Shown here in pieces: positions 20,240-29,613 of a stretch of 64,000 nt of DNA. Position numbers and translations under genes: made by a program. Below the pieces are notes generated by a model. That model made no database searches, was not told the DNA's origin, and worked only from the letters and a program-made list of their open reading frames with translations. Source of the stretch: JAJPHF01 sp035293805 (GTDB lineage Bacteria > Chloroflexota > UBA6077 > JAJPHF01); the NCBI GenBank assembly GCA_035293805.1, contig DATGMD010000053.1, positions 21,670-85,669 on the forward strand, written 5' to 3'. Each line of letters begins with the position of its first letter. Position 1 is the stretch's first letter.

Positions 20240-22330
20240 GTGGGACGATTCCGCGTCGCGGTGGACACGGGCGGCACCTTCTCGGACTTCGTCTACTTCG
20301 ACGAGGAGCGGCGCGCGCTGAGCATCGCCAAGCTGCCGTCCACGCCGCGCAACCCCGCCGACGCGATCCTCGCCGGCGTGCAAGGCCTGCTGGACGAGGG
20401 CGTGACGCCCGCCGAGATCGTGTTCTTCCTCCACGGCACCACCGTCGGCACCAATGCCATGTTGGAAGAGAAGGGGGCCCGCACGGGCCTGCTCATCACG
20501 CGCGGCTTCCGCGGCGTGTACGAGGTGGGCGAGCAGATGCGCGGCTACGGGCCAGCGATGTTCGACTTCCACTTCCACAAGCCACCGCCGCTCGCTCGCC
20601 CGCGCGAGACGTACGAGGTGACCGAGCGGCTAGACCCGAGCGGCGCCGTCTTGCAGCCGATCGACCTGGCCGACGTAGAGCGCGCGGCCGAGCGCCTGCG
20701 CGCGCAGGGCGTGGAGTCCGTCGCCATCTGCTTCCTCTTTGCCTTCCGCAACCCCGCCCACGAGCAGGCCGCCGCGGCGGTGCTCCGCCAGGCCCTGCCG
20801 GAGGTGCCCGTCTCGCTCAGCTCGGACGTGCTGCCCCAGATCCGCGAGTACTACCGCCTCTCCACCACCGTTATCAACGCCTACATCCGCCCGATCCTGA
20901 CGCGCTACCTCGGCCAGCTGGGCGCGCGGCTCGACGCCGCCGGCGTGCGCACGCCGCAGCGCTACCTGATGCAGTCCAACGGCGGCGTCGCCTCGTTCAC
21001 CGTCGGCGCCGAGCGGGCGGTCACGACGATCCTGTCGGGGCCGGCGGGCGGCGTCATGGCGGGGATTGCGCTCGGGCGCACGTCCGGCTACCAGGACCTC
21101 GTGACGTTCGACATGGGCGGCACGAGCTGCGACGTGGCGCTCATTCACCACGGCCAGCCATCGGTGGCGGCCCTCTCGACGATCGGGGGGCGCCACATCG
21201 CCGTGCCGATGCTCGACATCAACACCGTCAGCGCGGGCGGTGGCACGATCGCGCGCGTCGAGGACACCGCCGGGCTCCAGCAGGTGCGCGTCGGCCCCGA
21301 CAGCGCGGGCGCGCTGCCTGGCCCCGTTTGCTACGGTCAGGGGGGCGACGACCCCACGATCACCGACGCCGACCTGACGCTCGGCTACCTCAACCCCGAC
21401 AACTTCGTGGGCGGCGGCCTGCGGCTCGACCGGCCGGCGGCGGTGGCGGCCATCGAGCGCAAGATCGCCGCGCCGCTGGGCCTGGACGTCCTGCGCGCGG
21501 CCGACGGCATCGTCCGCATCATTGACGTGAAGATGCAGGAGGCGGTGAAGGCCATCTCGACGCGGCGCGGCCACGACCTGCGCGACTTCACGTTGGTGGC
21601 GTTCGGTGGCGCGGGCCCGGTCCACGCCTCGCGGGTGGCCCGCGAGCTGGGCATGGCGCGCGTGCTGGTGCCGCTCTACCCCGGCTGCACGTCGGCGCTG
21701 GGCCTGCTTACGGCCGATGTGCGCCACGATTACGTCCGCTCCCAGCTCGACGCGGTGGCGACGCTGGACCTGGATAGCGCGAACGCCATCTTCGCCGACC
21801 TGGAGGCGCAGGCGCGCGCCGAGCTGGCCGCCGAAGGCTTCGGCGCGACCGAGGTGCGCCTGGAGCGCCACCTCGACTTCCGCTACGCCGGCCAGGGCTA
21901 CGAGGTGCGCGTGCCGGCGCCGGACGGGCCGCTGACGGCCGCGAGCCTCGCCGCCACGCGCCGGGCCTTCGACCAGACGCACGAGCAGCAGTTCGGTCAC
22001 GCGGCACCCGACGAGCCGACCGAGATCGTGAACTACCGCGTGATCGGCTACGGCCTGGTGCCCAAAGTCGAGCTGCCCACGTTCCCGCCCGCGAGCGGCC
22101 CCGCCGAGGCGGCACGCGTCGGCACGCGCCGCGCCTACTTCGGCGAGCTGGGCGCCGCGATCGACTGTCCGATCTACAACCGCAGCCGCCTCGCGCCAGG
22201 CCACACGCTCGTCGGTCCCTGCATTGTAGAGCAGCTCGACTCGACTACCGTCGTGCTCCCCGAACAACGCCTCCGTGTCGACGCTTACGGCAATCTCGTA
22301 CTGGAATGGCGGGACGGCCGGGATGGCTGA
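20240..22330 (+). CDS. hyuA: Hydantoinase/oxoprolinase subunit A (HyuA-like)
   Basis: ATP-dependent 5-oxoprolinase/N-methylhydantoinase A-type subunit, about 696 aa from a GTG at 20240 (GGGAGGGG upstream; an ATG at 20216 is the alternative). N-terminal domain VAVDTGGTFSDFV, HGTTVGTNA and GARTGLLITRGFR; central ASKHA-like motifs (LSGPAGGVMAG, VTFDMGGTSCDVA); C-terminal FGGAGPVHA. Works with the HyuB-like subunit at 24048 to hydrolyse a cyclic amide (5-oxoproline, hydantoin or acetone-carboxylase-like chemistry; not resolvable). An S41 peptidase gene separates the two subunits. Confidence 0.92.
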   Translation: MGRFRVAVDTGGTFSDFVYFDEERRALSIAKLPSTPRNPADAILAGVQGLLDEGVTPAEIVFFLHGTTVGTNAMLEEKGARTGLLITRGFRGVYEVGEQMRGYGPAMFDFHFHKPPPLARPRETYEVTERLDPSGAVLQPIDLADVERAAERLRAQGVESVAICFLFAFRNPAHEQAAAAVLRQALPEVPVSLSSDVLPQIREYYRLSTTVINAYIRPILTRYLGQLGARLDAAGVRTPQRYLMQSNGGVASFTVGAERAVTTILSGPAGGVMAGIALGRTSGYQDLVTFDMGGTSCDVALIHHGQPSVAALSTIGGRHIAVPMLDINTVSAGGGTIARVEDTAGLQQVRVGPDSAGALPGPVCYGQGGDDPTITDADLTLGYLNPDNFVGGGLRLDRPAAVAAIERKIAAPLGLDVLRAADGIVRIIDVKMQEAVKAISTRRGHDLRDFTLVAFGGAGPVHASRVARELGMARVLVPLYPGCTSALGLLTADVRHDYVRSQLDAVATLDLDSANAIFADLEAQARAELAAEGFGATEVRLERHLDFRYAGQGYEVRVPAPDGPLTAASLAATRRAFDQTHEQQFGHAAPDEPTEIVNYRVIGYGLVPKVELPTFPPASGPAEAARVGTRRAYFGELGAAIDCPIYNRSRLAPGHTLVGPCIVEQLDSTTVVLPEQRLRVDAYGNLVLEWRDGRDG

Positions 22331-22401
22331 CGCCCCGTCGAACAGCCCTCGGGAATTTGCGGAGCCCTGCATTATAACCGGCGTGAGCGGCTCTAGAAGC
22401 C

Positions 22402-22407
22402 TACAAT
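22402..22407 (+). promoter_or_regulatory. Putative -10 box for the S41 peptidase gene
   Basis: TACAAT 34 bases before the ATG at 22441, giving a leader that still contains the AGAGG ribosome binding site. It suggests transcription independent of hyuA. Confidence 0.4.
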
Positions 22408-22440
22408 ACGGTTGGGCAATTGAGCCGAGAGGATGTCATC

Positions 22441-23895
22441 ATGGGCGCCGCCAAATCCCTCCCCCGCCTGCGGGCGGCCGCTATTTCCCTTCTGCTGGCC
22501 CTGTTGCTGGTCGCGGGCGCCGCGCCGGCCGCGCCCGCGCAGGCGCAGACGGCCGCCACGACGATCTCGGTCACGAGCGGGTCCGCCACCTCGACTGCGG
22601 CGGCGAGCGAGGTCGAGCCGATCGCCGAGGCGTACCTGCTGCTGGTAGACCACTATGCCGTGCCGCTGGACCCGGCGCAGCTCGTCGCGGCCGGCGAGGC
22701 CGGCATGGCCGCGGCGCTGAACGCGGCGGGCGCGAGCGCGCCCGCGAGCGACGCCGGCGCGTATGGCACGAGCACGGTGGAGCAGTTCGCCGCCCTCCAG
22801 GACCAGTTCCAAACGCTCGCGGCGGCGGCAGGCTCCCCCCTGTCCGCCGAGGCGCTCGCGCACGCCGCGATCCAGGGCATGGCCGATAGCCTGGGCGACC
22901 CGCACACTAGCTTTTACACGCCAGAGGATTACCAGGAAGAGCTGCGCTGGCAGCGCGGCGACGCGGGCTACGCCGGCATCGGCGTGCGCCTGCACGGGCC
23001 GCAAGCCACCGTGCAGGAGGTGTTTCCGGGCTCGCCGGCCGAACGGGCCGGGCTCCAGCCGGGCGACACGCTCGTCGCGGTCAACGGCCAGCTGACCGCC
23101 GACCTGAAGTTGGCCGACGTGGTGAAGCTGGTGCGTGGCGACGAGGGCACGTCGCTCGTGCTGGGTGTGCAGCGGGCAAGCACCGACCGCGTGGAGGCGA
23201 TCACCCTCCGGCGCGCCCAGGTCTCCGAGCCGCTGGTCGCGTCGCGGCGCCTGGCGGGCGACATTGGCTACGTACAGTTGCGCGGCTTCCCCGAGGCGTC
23301 CGTCGTCGGACAGGTCGAGCAGGCGATTCGCCAGCAGCAGGCGGCGGGCGTCAAGGGCATCGTGCTCGACTTGCGCGGCAACGCGGGCGGCCGCATCGTC
23401 GTCGGCGAACAGTTGCTGGCCGACTTCGTGCCGAATGGCCCGATCTACCAGTCGGTCGACCGCGACGGCCACCGCGACGTCCACGAGGTACGGAACGCGC
23501 ATCCGATCCTGACCGTGCCGCTGGCGGTCTTGATCGACGAGGGCACGGCGTCGATGGGCGAGATCTTCGCGGCCGCCATTCAGGAGCGCGGCGTGGGCCG
23601 GCTGGTCGGGGAGACGACGGCCGGCGCGGTGGCCGCGAGCCGCATCATTCCGCTGTCGGACGGCTCGGCGCTCCAGTTCAGCGTCGAGCAAGTCTACTCG
23701 GGCGCGGGCGCGCTCCTCGACCGCGTGGGCGTGCATCCGGACGACGAGGTCGCGCTGGATCTCGACGCCCTCCGGCAGGGCCGCGACACGCAGCTCGAGC
23801 GGGCGGTGAGCGACCTGCAAGCCGGCCCGGACGCGGCCGCGCCAGCCGGCGCGAGTGCGGCCCCTATCCGCATCGACCCGGCCACCGCGCGCTGA
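22441..23895 (+). CDS. Secreted S41-family PDZ peptidase (C-terminal-processing-like, no CtpA Lys)
   Basis: 484 aa with a signal peptide (LLLALLLVAGAAPAAPAQAQ). An N-terminal helical region is followed by a PDZ domain (YAGIGVRLHG...GSPAERAGLQPGDTLVAVNG) and an S41 core: IGYVQLRGFPE, GIVLDLRGNAGG, and nucleophile Ser in EGTASMGEIFAAA. In CtpA/Prc the general base Lys lies in a TFGKG segment; here the equivalent is VGETTAGAVAAS with no Lys, so it may use the His-based chemistry of other S41 members or be altered. It lies between hyuA and hyuB with its own -10. Confidence 0.85.
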   Translation: MGAAKSLPRLRAAAISLLLALLLVAGAAPAAPAQAQTAATTISVTSGSATSTAAASEVEPIAEAYLLLVDHYAVPLDPAQLVAAGEAGMAAALNAAGASAPASDAGAYGTSTVEQFAALQDQFQTLAAAAGSPLSAEALAHAAIQGMADSLGDPHTSFYTPEDYQEELRWQRGDAGYAGIGVRLHGPQATVQEVFPGSPAERAGLQPGDTLVAVNGQLTADLKLADVVKLVRGDEGTSLVLGVQRASTDRVEAITLRRAQVSEPLVASRRLAGDIGYVQLRGFPEASVVGQVEQAIRQQQAAGVKGIVLDLRGNAGGRIVVGEQLLADFVPNGPIYQSVDRDGHRDVHEVRNAHPILTVPLAVLIDEGTASMGEIFAAAIQERGVGRLVGETTAGAVAASRIIPLSDGSALQFSVEQVYSGAGALLDRVGVHPDDEVALDLDALRQGRDTQLERAVSDLQAGPDAAAPAGASAAPIRIDPATAR

Positions 23896-24047
23896 GCATG
23901 GCCGCCCGCCGGACTCGCCGCCGCCGCCAGCCGCGCGCAGGGCAGGTGCCGAGCGATTCGAGCCGCGCTCGCCCCACCTGCCTCCCGGGGCGAGGGCGAT
24001 GATGCATTGGCCCCTCTGCACGATACTTCACGTATAGGAGCGCTACC

Positions 24048-25787
24048 ATGACGCTCGCCACGACGCTTGACGCGATCACCGCCGAGGTGCTGGCCGCGGC
24101 GCTGAGCGGCATCGTCCAGGAGCAACAGCAATCGCTGTTCCGCACGGGCTTCTCGACCGTCATCCGCGAGACGCAGGATGCCTCGTGCGCGCTGCTGGAC
24201 GCGGCCGGCCGCGTGGTGGCGCAGCACGTCGTGCTGGGGCTGCACATGGGCGCCTTCCCCGCTTGCATCGAGGGGCTGTTCCAGGAGTACCCGTCAGCGG
24301 CGCTGCGGCCCGGCGACGCGTTCGTCGTCAACCACCCCTACCGCGGCGGCTCGCCCCACGCCCCCGACATGGCGGTCATCACACCGGTGTTCCGGGACGG
24401 CCGCCTGATCGCCTTCGCCGCCGCGATGGCGCACAAGCCCGACATCGGCGGCCCGGTGCCCGGCTCGTGCCTCGGCTCGGCGCGTGAGACGTACAACGAG
24501 GGGCTGCACCTGCCGCCGGTCCGCTACGCCACTGCCGACGGCGTGAACGCCGACCTGGAGCGGATCATCGCCGCCAACTCGCGCACACCCGAGCTGGTGT
24601 TGGGCGACCTGCGCGGGCAGCTCGGCGCCTGCCGGCTGGGCGAGCGGCGCCTGCTAGAGCTGGCCGACAAGTACGGCCTGGACATCATCCTGGCCGCCTT
24701 CGAGCGCATCCCCCAGCTTGCCGAGGCGCGCGTCCGGGCGGCGCTGGCCGCCTGGCCCGACGGCGCGGCCGAGGCCGAGCGCTTCCTCGACGACGACGGC
24801 GTGGAGGTCGGCAAACCGGTCCGGGTGCACGTGCGGGTCACGAAGCAGGGCGACCGCATCCGCTTCGACTTCCGCGGCTCGGACGACCAGGCCAAAGGCC
24901 CGGCGAACGTGCGGCCGCCCCTCGTGCGCGCCGCCTGTGGCTTCTGCTTGATGACGCTCGTCGACCCCTACCTCCCCGTCAACGACGGTCTGCTGCGCAT
25001 CATCGAGGCCGAGTTCCGCGAGGGCTCCGTGTGCAACCCGCGCTTCCCCGCGCCGGTGAACACTTACAACCCCACGATGCACGCCATCGCCGACGCGCTG
25101 TTCGAGGCGCTGAGCCACCTCGTCCCCGACAAGAAGACGGCCGACGGCTGCGGCACGCGGTCGATCATCGTCGGCCACCGCGCGGCGGGCGGGCGGGCGA
25201 TAGTCCAGTACGAGCTGTTCGGCGGCGGCTCGGGCGGACGGCTGGGCCAGGACGGCGTGAGCGGCACGACGGTGAACCACTCGAACGGCAAGATCGCCGC
25301 GGTCGAGATCGTGGAGAGCGAGTATCCCGTGCGCGTCGAGCGCTTCGAGCTGATTCGCGACTCGGGCGGCGCCGGCCAATGGCGCGGCGGCCTGGGCTTC
25401 GTGCGTGAGTACACGAACCTGGGTGGCGAGGCCCGCTTCTCGGTCCGCTCGACCAAGCACACCATCCCGCCGCGCGGCATGGACGGCGGCGCCGACGCGC
25501 GCGGCGGTTGCTGCACCATCGCGCCGGGCACCCCGAGCGAGCGCGTCCTGCCCACGCGCCAGAGCGACGTGCCGTTGGCGACCGGCACCCGCTTCGTGCT
25601 CGAGACGCCGGGCGGCGGCGGCTACGGCGACCCGCGCGCCCGCGACCCGCAGGCCGTCCTCGCCGACGTGCTCGACGGCTACGTTTCCCCCGAGGCTGCT
25701 GCGGCGCACTACGGCGTCCGCCTCACGCCGAGCGACGACGGGTATACTGTGGCGACCGTGACGCAGGCACGAGCAGCCGAGGCGTAG
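24048..25787 (+). CDS. hyuB: Hydantoinase/oxoprolinase subunit B (HyuB-like)
   Basis: 579 aa partner of the HyuA-like protein. The ATG has TAGGAGC upstream. Conserved features: an N-terminal segment ending in FSTVIRETQDASCALLDA, HVVLGLHMGAFP, DAFVVNHPYRGGSPHAPDM (with the metal-site His/Asp), and in the second half VFPCP-like FPAPVNTYNPT and GGAGQWRGGLGFVREY. The end reads TPGGGGYGDPRARDPQ, the usual HyuB terminus, then about 45 residues. A TATACT at 25743 inside the 3' end could start transcription of the small genes that follow. Confidence 0.93.
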   Translation: MTLATTLDAITAEVLAAALSGIVQEQQQSLFRTGFSTVIRETQDASCALLDAAGRVVAQHVVLGLHMGAFPACIEGLFQEYPSAALRPGDAFVVNHPYRGGSPHAPDMAVITPVFRDGRLIAFAAAMAHKPDIGGPVPGSCLGSARETYNEGLHLPPVRYATADGVNADLERIIAANSRTPELVLGDLRGQLGACRLGERRLLELADKYGLDIILAAFERIPQLAEARVRAALAAWPDGAAEAERFLDDDGVEVGKPVRVHVRVTKQGDRIRFDFRGSDDQAKGPANVRPPLVRAACGFCLMTLVDPYLPVNDGLLRIIEAEFREGSVCNPRFPAPVNTYNPTMHAIADALFEALSHLVPDKKTADGCGTRSIIVGHRAAGGRAIVQYELFGGGSGGRLGQDGVSGTTVNHSNGKIAAVEIVESEYPVRVERFELIRDSGGAGQWRGGLGFVREYTNLGGEARFSVRSTKHTIPPRGMDGGADARGGCCTIAPGTPSERVLPTRQSDVPLATGTRFVLETPGGGGYGDPRARDPQAVLADVLDGYVSPEAAAAHYGVRLTPSDDGYTVATVTQARAAEA

Positions 25788-25803
25788 AGGGCGAGGAGCA
25801 GCG

Positions 25804-26151
25804 ATGGACATCAATCTCGACGATCTTTACGAGCTGTGGCCGCCCACGAGCGAGCTGGTGGGCCTCCAGTTCGAGACCGATGCGGACTTCGCGCGCTGCG
25901 AGGAGATTCGCTGGCAGCACCTCGATATGTTTTGCTTGAAGAACCCCGACGCCCGTTACGTCGTGGTGCCGAAGACTGAGGTACGTCGGTTTGCAAAAGC
26001 CGGTCTTGCGTTCCAAGAAGTCGAACTAGAAGACTGGGATACTCTTCCGCCGGAGGAACGCAGCCGCCGCGAGTATGCGCTCATCCACAGCGAGCCGGTT
26101 CAGCGAGCTATGAAGGAGATGCTAGAGCGCTTGGCCCGCAATCGTGGTTAG
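25804..26151 (+). CDS. Hypothetical acidic protein (115 aa)
   Basis: Unknown. The ATG has GAGGAG nine bases upstream. Sequence is acidic and Trp-containing (LYELWPPTSELVGLQFETDA; VELEDWDTLPPEERSRREY), ending in a basic helix (MKEMLERLARNRG). Base composition is lower in GC than in its neighbours from about 25920 on. The stop overlaps the next gene's GTG by eight bases, so the two are probably co-translated, as is typical for small two-gene modules. No recognisable antitoxin or toxin family motif. Confidence 0.65.
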   Translation: MDINLDDLYELWPPTSELVGLQFETDADFARCEEIRWQHLDMFCLKNPDARYVVVPKTEVRRFAKAGLAFQEVELEDWDTLPPEERSRREYALIHSEPVQRAMKEMLERLARNRG

Positions 26152-26470
26152 CGAGCCCCGGGCACGTATCGCGCTGGGACTTCCCGTCGACTCGGGCCGG
26201 CGCATCGCGGCGGCGACGCAAGTGGTAATCCACCTCCTGCGTATCGCCGACCGCGTGGAGCTGAGCCTGCTCGCAGCCTGGGAGCCAGGAGCACCGGCGA
26301 TCACATCACTCGATGCGAAGCCAGTCCTGCTCGTAGGTGCCGACACAAAGCTGGTGGCGGATACCGCAACGGCCCGTGCGGCGCTGGAGAGCGACATCCG
26401 CGGCCGCATGGAGCGGTATTATCGTGGGCACGGGATCGCTTCGGTGAACTACGACCTGCAAATCATCTGA
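26144..26470 (+). CDS. Hypothetical protein overlapping the preceding gene (108 aa)
   Basis: Starts at a GTG inside the end of the upstream gene (overlap 26144-26151). The protein starts with a hydrophobic-alternating segment (ARIALGLPVDSGRRIAAATQ, then VVIHLLRIADRVELSLLAAW), then ALESDIRGRMERYYRGHGIA and ends YDLQII. No family recognised. Lower GC than neighbours. It is followed by a strong hairpin terminator (26494). Could be a partner of the 115-aa protein. Confidence 0.6.
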   Translation: MVSEPRARIALGLPVDSGRRIAAATQVVIHLLRIADRVELSLLAAWEPGAPAITSLDAKPVLLVGADTKLVADTATARAALESDIRGRMERYYRGHGIASVNYDLQII

Positions 26471-26493
26471 GCGGCACTGCTGTGGAATATACA

Positions 26494-26533
26494 CTGGAGG
26501 GCGCGGCGACGGGACGTTCGCCGCGCCCTCCAG
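26494..26533. terminator. Strong bidirectional hairpin terminator
   Basis: CTGGAGGGCGCGGCG and its exact reverse complement flank a 10-base loop, a perfect 15-bp stem between convergent genes ending at 26470 (+) and 26559 (-). No U-tract. Confidence 0.7.
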
Positions 26534-26558
26534 ATTGGGTGCAGCCAAGCTACGCGGG

Positions 26559-28088
26559 TCAGCGGGGCTTCGCGTTCGGGAACAGCAGCGACTTCACGGT
26601 GACCGGCAGCGCCTCGGACGCCCCCATCGGCCGCCCGATGTCCAGGTAGTCGAGGTCGCCCACGTCGATGCCGTCCACCGCGACGACCTCGCGCTCCAAG
26701 CCCAGCTCTTCCTTGAGGATGCCGCCCAGCGACTTGGCCACGTCCATGTCGAGCACCAGGAACAGCGGGTCGGGCGTCCCGTTCGCCCCCCGCGCCACGG
26801 CCGCGATCCCCTCGGCCACGTGGCGCAGCGCGTGATAGCTGGGCTGCTGGTCGAGCGAGATGGCGACCGCCAGCCCCGGCGCGAACTCCTCCAGGTCGAA
26901 CTTCGTGAGCGCCTTCCGCAGCCCGCTCTCCGTGGCGTGCGGATCGTCCAGCACGGGCCGCACGACCTTCAGGCCGAAGGCGGGGAGCGCGTCCGTGCTG
27001 GAAATGTAGCTGGTGTTGCCGCTGACCTGCACCGTGTACTCGCCGGCGCCGATCACCGTCGCGCGGATGCCCTCCGCGGGCTCGCGCACTAGGTCTGGGC
27101 GCCCTAGCTTGCTCACCTCCGTGTGAATGGCCCGTGCCAGCAGCGGCCCCACGTCGCCGTAGGCCGTCTGCTCGTAGCCGTAGATGTACTCCGACACGCC
27201 GCCCGAGAAGACGACGTAGCGCACGTCGGCCAGGTCGGGCGCAGTCGCCAACGGCTCGGTGAGCATCAGCCGCTGCGCCAGCGGCGACAGCCGACCCCGC
27301 ACGACCTGGAACAGCACATCCGCCATCAGGGCGGCGAAGCGCTCCTGGCGCGCGGCGTCGAACTGATCGCCGAGCGCGATGCTCTCGCCCAGGTGATCGT
27401 GCAGGATGCGCGCCGGCTGCTCGACGCGCGTGACGCGGCCCGTCTCGTCGAACGCGACGAGCCGCGCGCCGATCTCCACGGAGGCCGTCTGCTCGACCAC
27501 GCCGCGCCGGATGAGCGAGAGCTTCGAGGTGCCGCCGCCGATGTCGACGTTCAGCACGTTCACGCCCTCCGCCTCGGAGAGCGCCACGGCGCCGGAGCCG
27601 TAGGCCGCCAGCAACGCCTCGTGGTTCGGCCCGGCCGAGGCGCAGATGAACTTGCCCGAGTCCTTGGCGAAGAACTCCACGATGGGCTGGGCGTTCTCCT
27701 TCTTCAGCGCCTCGCCGGTGATGACGACCGCGCCCGTGTCGATGTGCTCCGGCTTGAAGTTGGCCTCCTCGTAGGCCCGGTGGAAGAAGTCGGTCAGCTT
27801 GTCCACGTCGATGGTCGTGCCCGACAGGTACGGCGTGAGCAGGATCGGCGAGCGGTACAGCACCCGCCGGTCGGTGACGGTGAACTTGGCTGACAGCGCG
27901 GCCCCCTCGCGCCGCAGCGTCAGGTGCGAGAACACCAGGTGCGAGGTCGAGGACCCGATGTCGATGCCGACGCTGTGCAGCGAGAACTTCTCGATGCCCT
28001 CGATGTCCTCGTCGCCGGCGGTGTGCGAGTGGGGCTCGATCCAGGGGATCTCGCCGTGAAAGTCGTGGTCGTCGTCGAAGTCGTGCAT
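26559..28088 (-). CDS. eutA: EutA-like ethanolamine ammonia-lyase reactivating factor
   Basis: 509 aa actin-fold ATPase related to EutA, which removes damaged cobalamin from ethanolamine ammonia-lyase. Visible motifs: SVGIDIGSSTSHLVFSH (phosphate 1), NVDIGGGTSKLSLI (phosphate 2), and YVVFSGGVSEYIYG (adenosine region), plus GAVVITGEALKKENA. Start at the ATG at 28088, one base after the stop of the upstream cupin gene. No eutB/eutC or microcompartment genes are in the window, so this EutA either serves a distant lyase or reactivates another B12 enzyme. The N-terminus is Asp/His-rich (HDFDDDHDFHGEI). Confidence 0.85.
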   Translation of the reverse strand: MHDFDDDHDFHGEIPWIEPHSHTAGDEDIEGIEKFSLHSVGIDIGSSTSHLVFSHLTLRREGAALSAKFTVTDRRVLYRSPILLTPYLSGTTIDVDKLTDFFHRAYEEANFKPEHIDTGAVVITGEALKKENAQPIVEFFAKDSGKFICASAGPNHEALLAAYGSGAVALSEAEGVNVLNVDIGGGTSKLSLIRRGVVEQTASVEIGARLVAFDETGRVTRVEQPARILHDHLGESIALGDQFDAARQERFAALMADVLFQVVRGRLSPLAQRLMLTEPLATAPDLADVRYVVFSGGVSEYIYGYEQTAYGDVGPLLARAIHTEVSKLGRPDLVREPAEGIRATVIGAGEYTVQVSGNTSYISSTDALPAFGLKVVRPVLDDPHATESGLRKALTKFDLEEFAPGLAVAISLDQQPSYHALRHVAEGIAAVARGANGTPDPLFLVLDMDVAKSLGGILKEELGLEREVVAVDGIDVGDLDYLDIGRPMGASEALPVTVKSLLFPNAKPR

Positions 28089-28089
28089 A

Positions 28090-29232
28090 TTAGCTCTTGT
28101 ACGCCCACTGGTAGTCGCGGTTCGTGTACGCCTCGTCCGGCATGGCACTCTTGAGCCCGCGCTTGCCCAGCTCGTCCTCGAACTTGTTGCGGATGAACGG
28201 GTCCTCGTCTACGTACTCGATCTGGTCGCGCGCTTGGTCCTCGACCTTCTCGGCGTAGCCCGCGAACTGCTTGAGCGGGTGGAGCGCCAGGTAGCGGGCC
28301 GGCGCCTCGCCGACGTTGAAGTGCTGGTGGAACCACTTCTCTGGCGGCACGAACATGCTGCCCTCGTGCCACGGCGCGACGATCTTCTCGCCGCCCTCCT
28401 GCCACAGGATCGAGTAGCCCTCGCCCGCCGGGATGACGATCACGCGACCCGGGCCGTGACGGTGCGCCTTCTTATACGTGCCGGCCGGAAACACCGACAT
28501 GTGACAGGACATCTGCGAGCCCGGGAACTGGATCTGCACCGAGTGGCCGCCCGCGCCGCGCGTCTTCAACGCGTCCAGCTTGTCCCAGGCGCGCATGTCG
28601 GGGAAGAAGTTGCCGTACCAGAAGTTCAGCGTGCGGCCGATGGTGTAGCGGCCGTCGGTGTCGGCCACGACGCGCGCTTCAGAGTAGAACTCGGCGCCCT
28701 GCCCCTCCAGGTGGGGCCGCTCAGGCGCCTGCGCGACGAACAGCTCCGGGTCCTGCACCGACATGCCGATGGGCAAATAGTTGTAGTGCAGCAGCCGCAC
28801 GGGCCGGTCGCCCTGCATGTTGGTGAACTGGTGGTGGCAGTCGTGCGGCAGCATGAACAAGCTGTGCTTCTGCCACTCGAACGTGCGCTTCTTGCCGTCA
28901 GCCGCCCAGACGGTCGTCGTGCCGCGGCCCTCCAGCACGTACACCACCTCGTCGATGCCCAGGTGGATGGGCGGCAGCGTCTGGCCCGGCCGGATCTCGG
29001 TCACCCGCGCCTCGCTCACCCCTTGCTGGCCCTGAAGCTGGATGAAGGCCGCGTGACACTGCCGCGCCTCCCACCAGCCCACCTCGACGGTGCGCAGATC
29101 CTCGATGAAGTAGCCGCGATGGATGGGGATGCCCTGCTCCTGCATCCACACGTCGTGAACGTAGAGGCTGCTCCAGTAGCCGGGCACCGCGCTGCCCACG
29201 GCAGCCGGCGTATAGGGCGTCGCGCTTTGCAT
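28090..29232 (-). CDS. Bicupin protein
   Basis: 380 aa with two cupin barrels. Start at the ATG at 29232 (AAGGGAGAG upstream) rather than a GTG six codons earlier. First cupin: LPPIHLGIDEVVYVLEGRG with later LPHDCHHQF; second: HRHGPGRVIVIPAGEG with WFHQHF, giving His/Glu metal ligands. This layout resembles bicupin dioxygenases (gentisate or oxalate types) but the substrate cannot be named. It is immediately upstream of, and probably co-translated with, the EutA-like gene, so a link to amine/B12 metabolism is possible. Confidence 0.75.
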   Translation of the reverse strand: MQSATPYTPAAVGSAVPGYWSSLYVHDVWMQEQGIPIHRGYFIEDLRTVEVGWWEARQCHAAFIQLQGQQGVSEARVTEIRPGQTLPPIHLGIDEVVYVLEGRGTTTVWAADGKKRTFEWQKHSLFMLPHDCHHQFTNMQGDRPVRLLHYNYLPIGMSVQDPELFVAQAPERPHLEGQGAEFYSEARVVADTDGRYTIGRTLNFWYGNFFPDMRAWDKLDALKTRGAGGHSVQIQFPGSQMSCHMSVFPAGTYKKAHRHGPGRVIVIPAGEGYSILWQEGGEKIVAPWHEGSMFVPPEKWFHQHFNVGEAPARYLALHPLKQFAGYAEKVEDQARDQIEYVDEDPFIRNKFEDELGKRGLKSAMPDEAYTNRDYQWAYKS

Positions 29233-29613
29233 TCCGAACTCTCCCTTCACGCGTGTCCTGCGGCTAGGCGCGCCCAGGTGGGCGACCCAATCGGCACCAT
29301 TCAGATCGTGGAGGCTAGCAGAGCGGATGCCAGGTCAGGCATGCAACGCCGCGGCCAGGCACTTGGCGTCGGACCATCGTCGGCCGCGCGGCTGGGCCGC
29401 ACCCGGCGACGCGACTTCCTGATGATACCGTAGAAGCCCCCCGGCGCAACAGGTAGGTGTTCGCTCACCCGGGCGGCCCAACATGTTGATTCTCGCGGGT
29501 CTGCGCGCTGCGCGCGTCGTGCACAGGGGGCCACCGCTGTCGACATGGCCACTGGAGCAGGAGTAGGGGACGGGTCTGCGCTCCGTGAGAGCGGGAGGAA
29601 CGCGGCGAGCCGG
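29233..29613. other. Intergenic region between bicupin and lepB
   Basis: About 380 bases upstream of the bicupin and downstream of lepB (both minus). It must contain the bicupin promoter, but I see no consensus -10 that stands out. No ORF with gene-like features. Confidence 0.4.

Noticed and set aside
22393..24021. 542-aa minus-strand frame
   Set aside because: Antisense to the S41 peptidase; its sequence is Arg/His/Gln-rich without domain features.
25743..25748. TATACT inside the hyuB 3' end
   Set aside because: Possible internal promoter but no -35 and within coding sequence; kept only as a remark.
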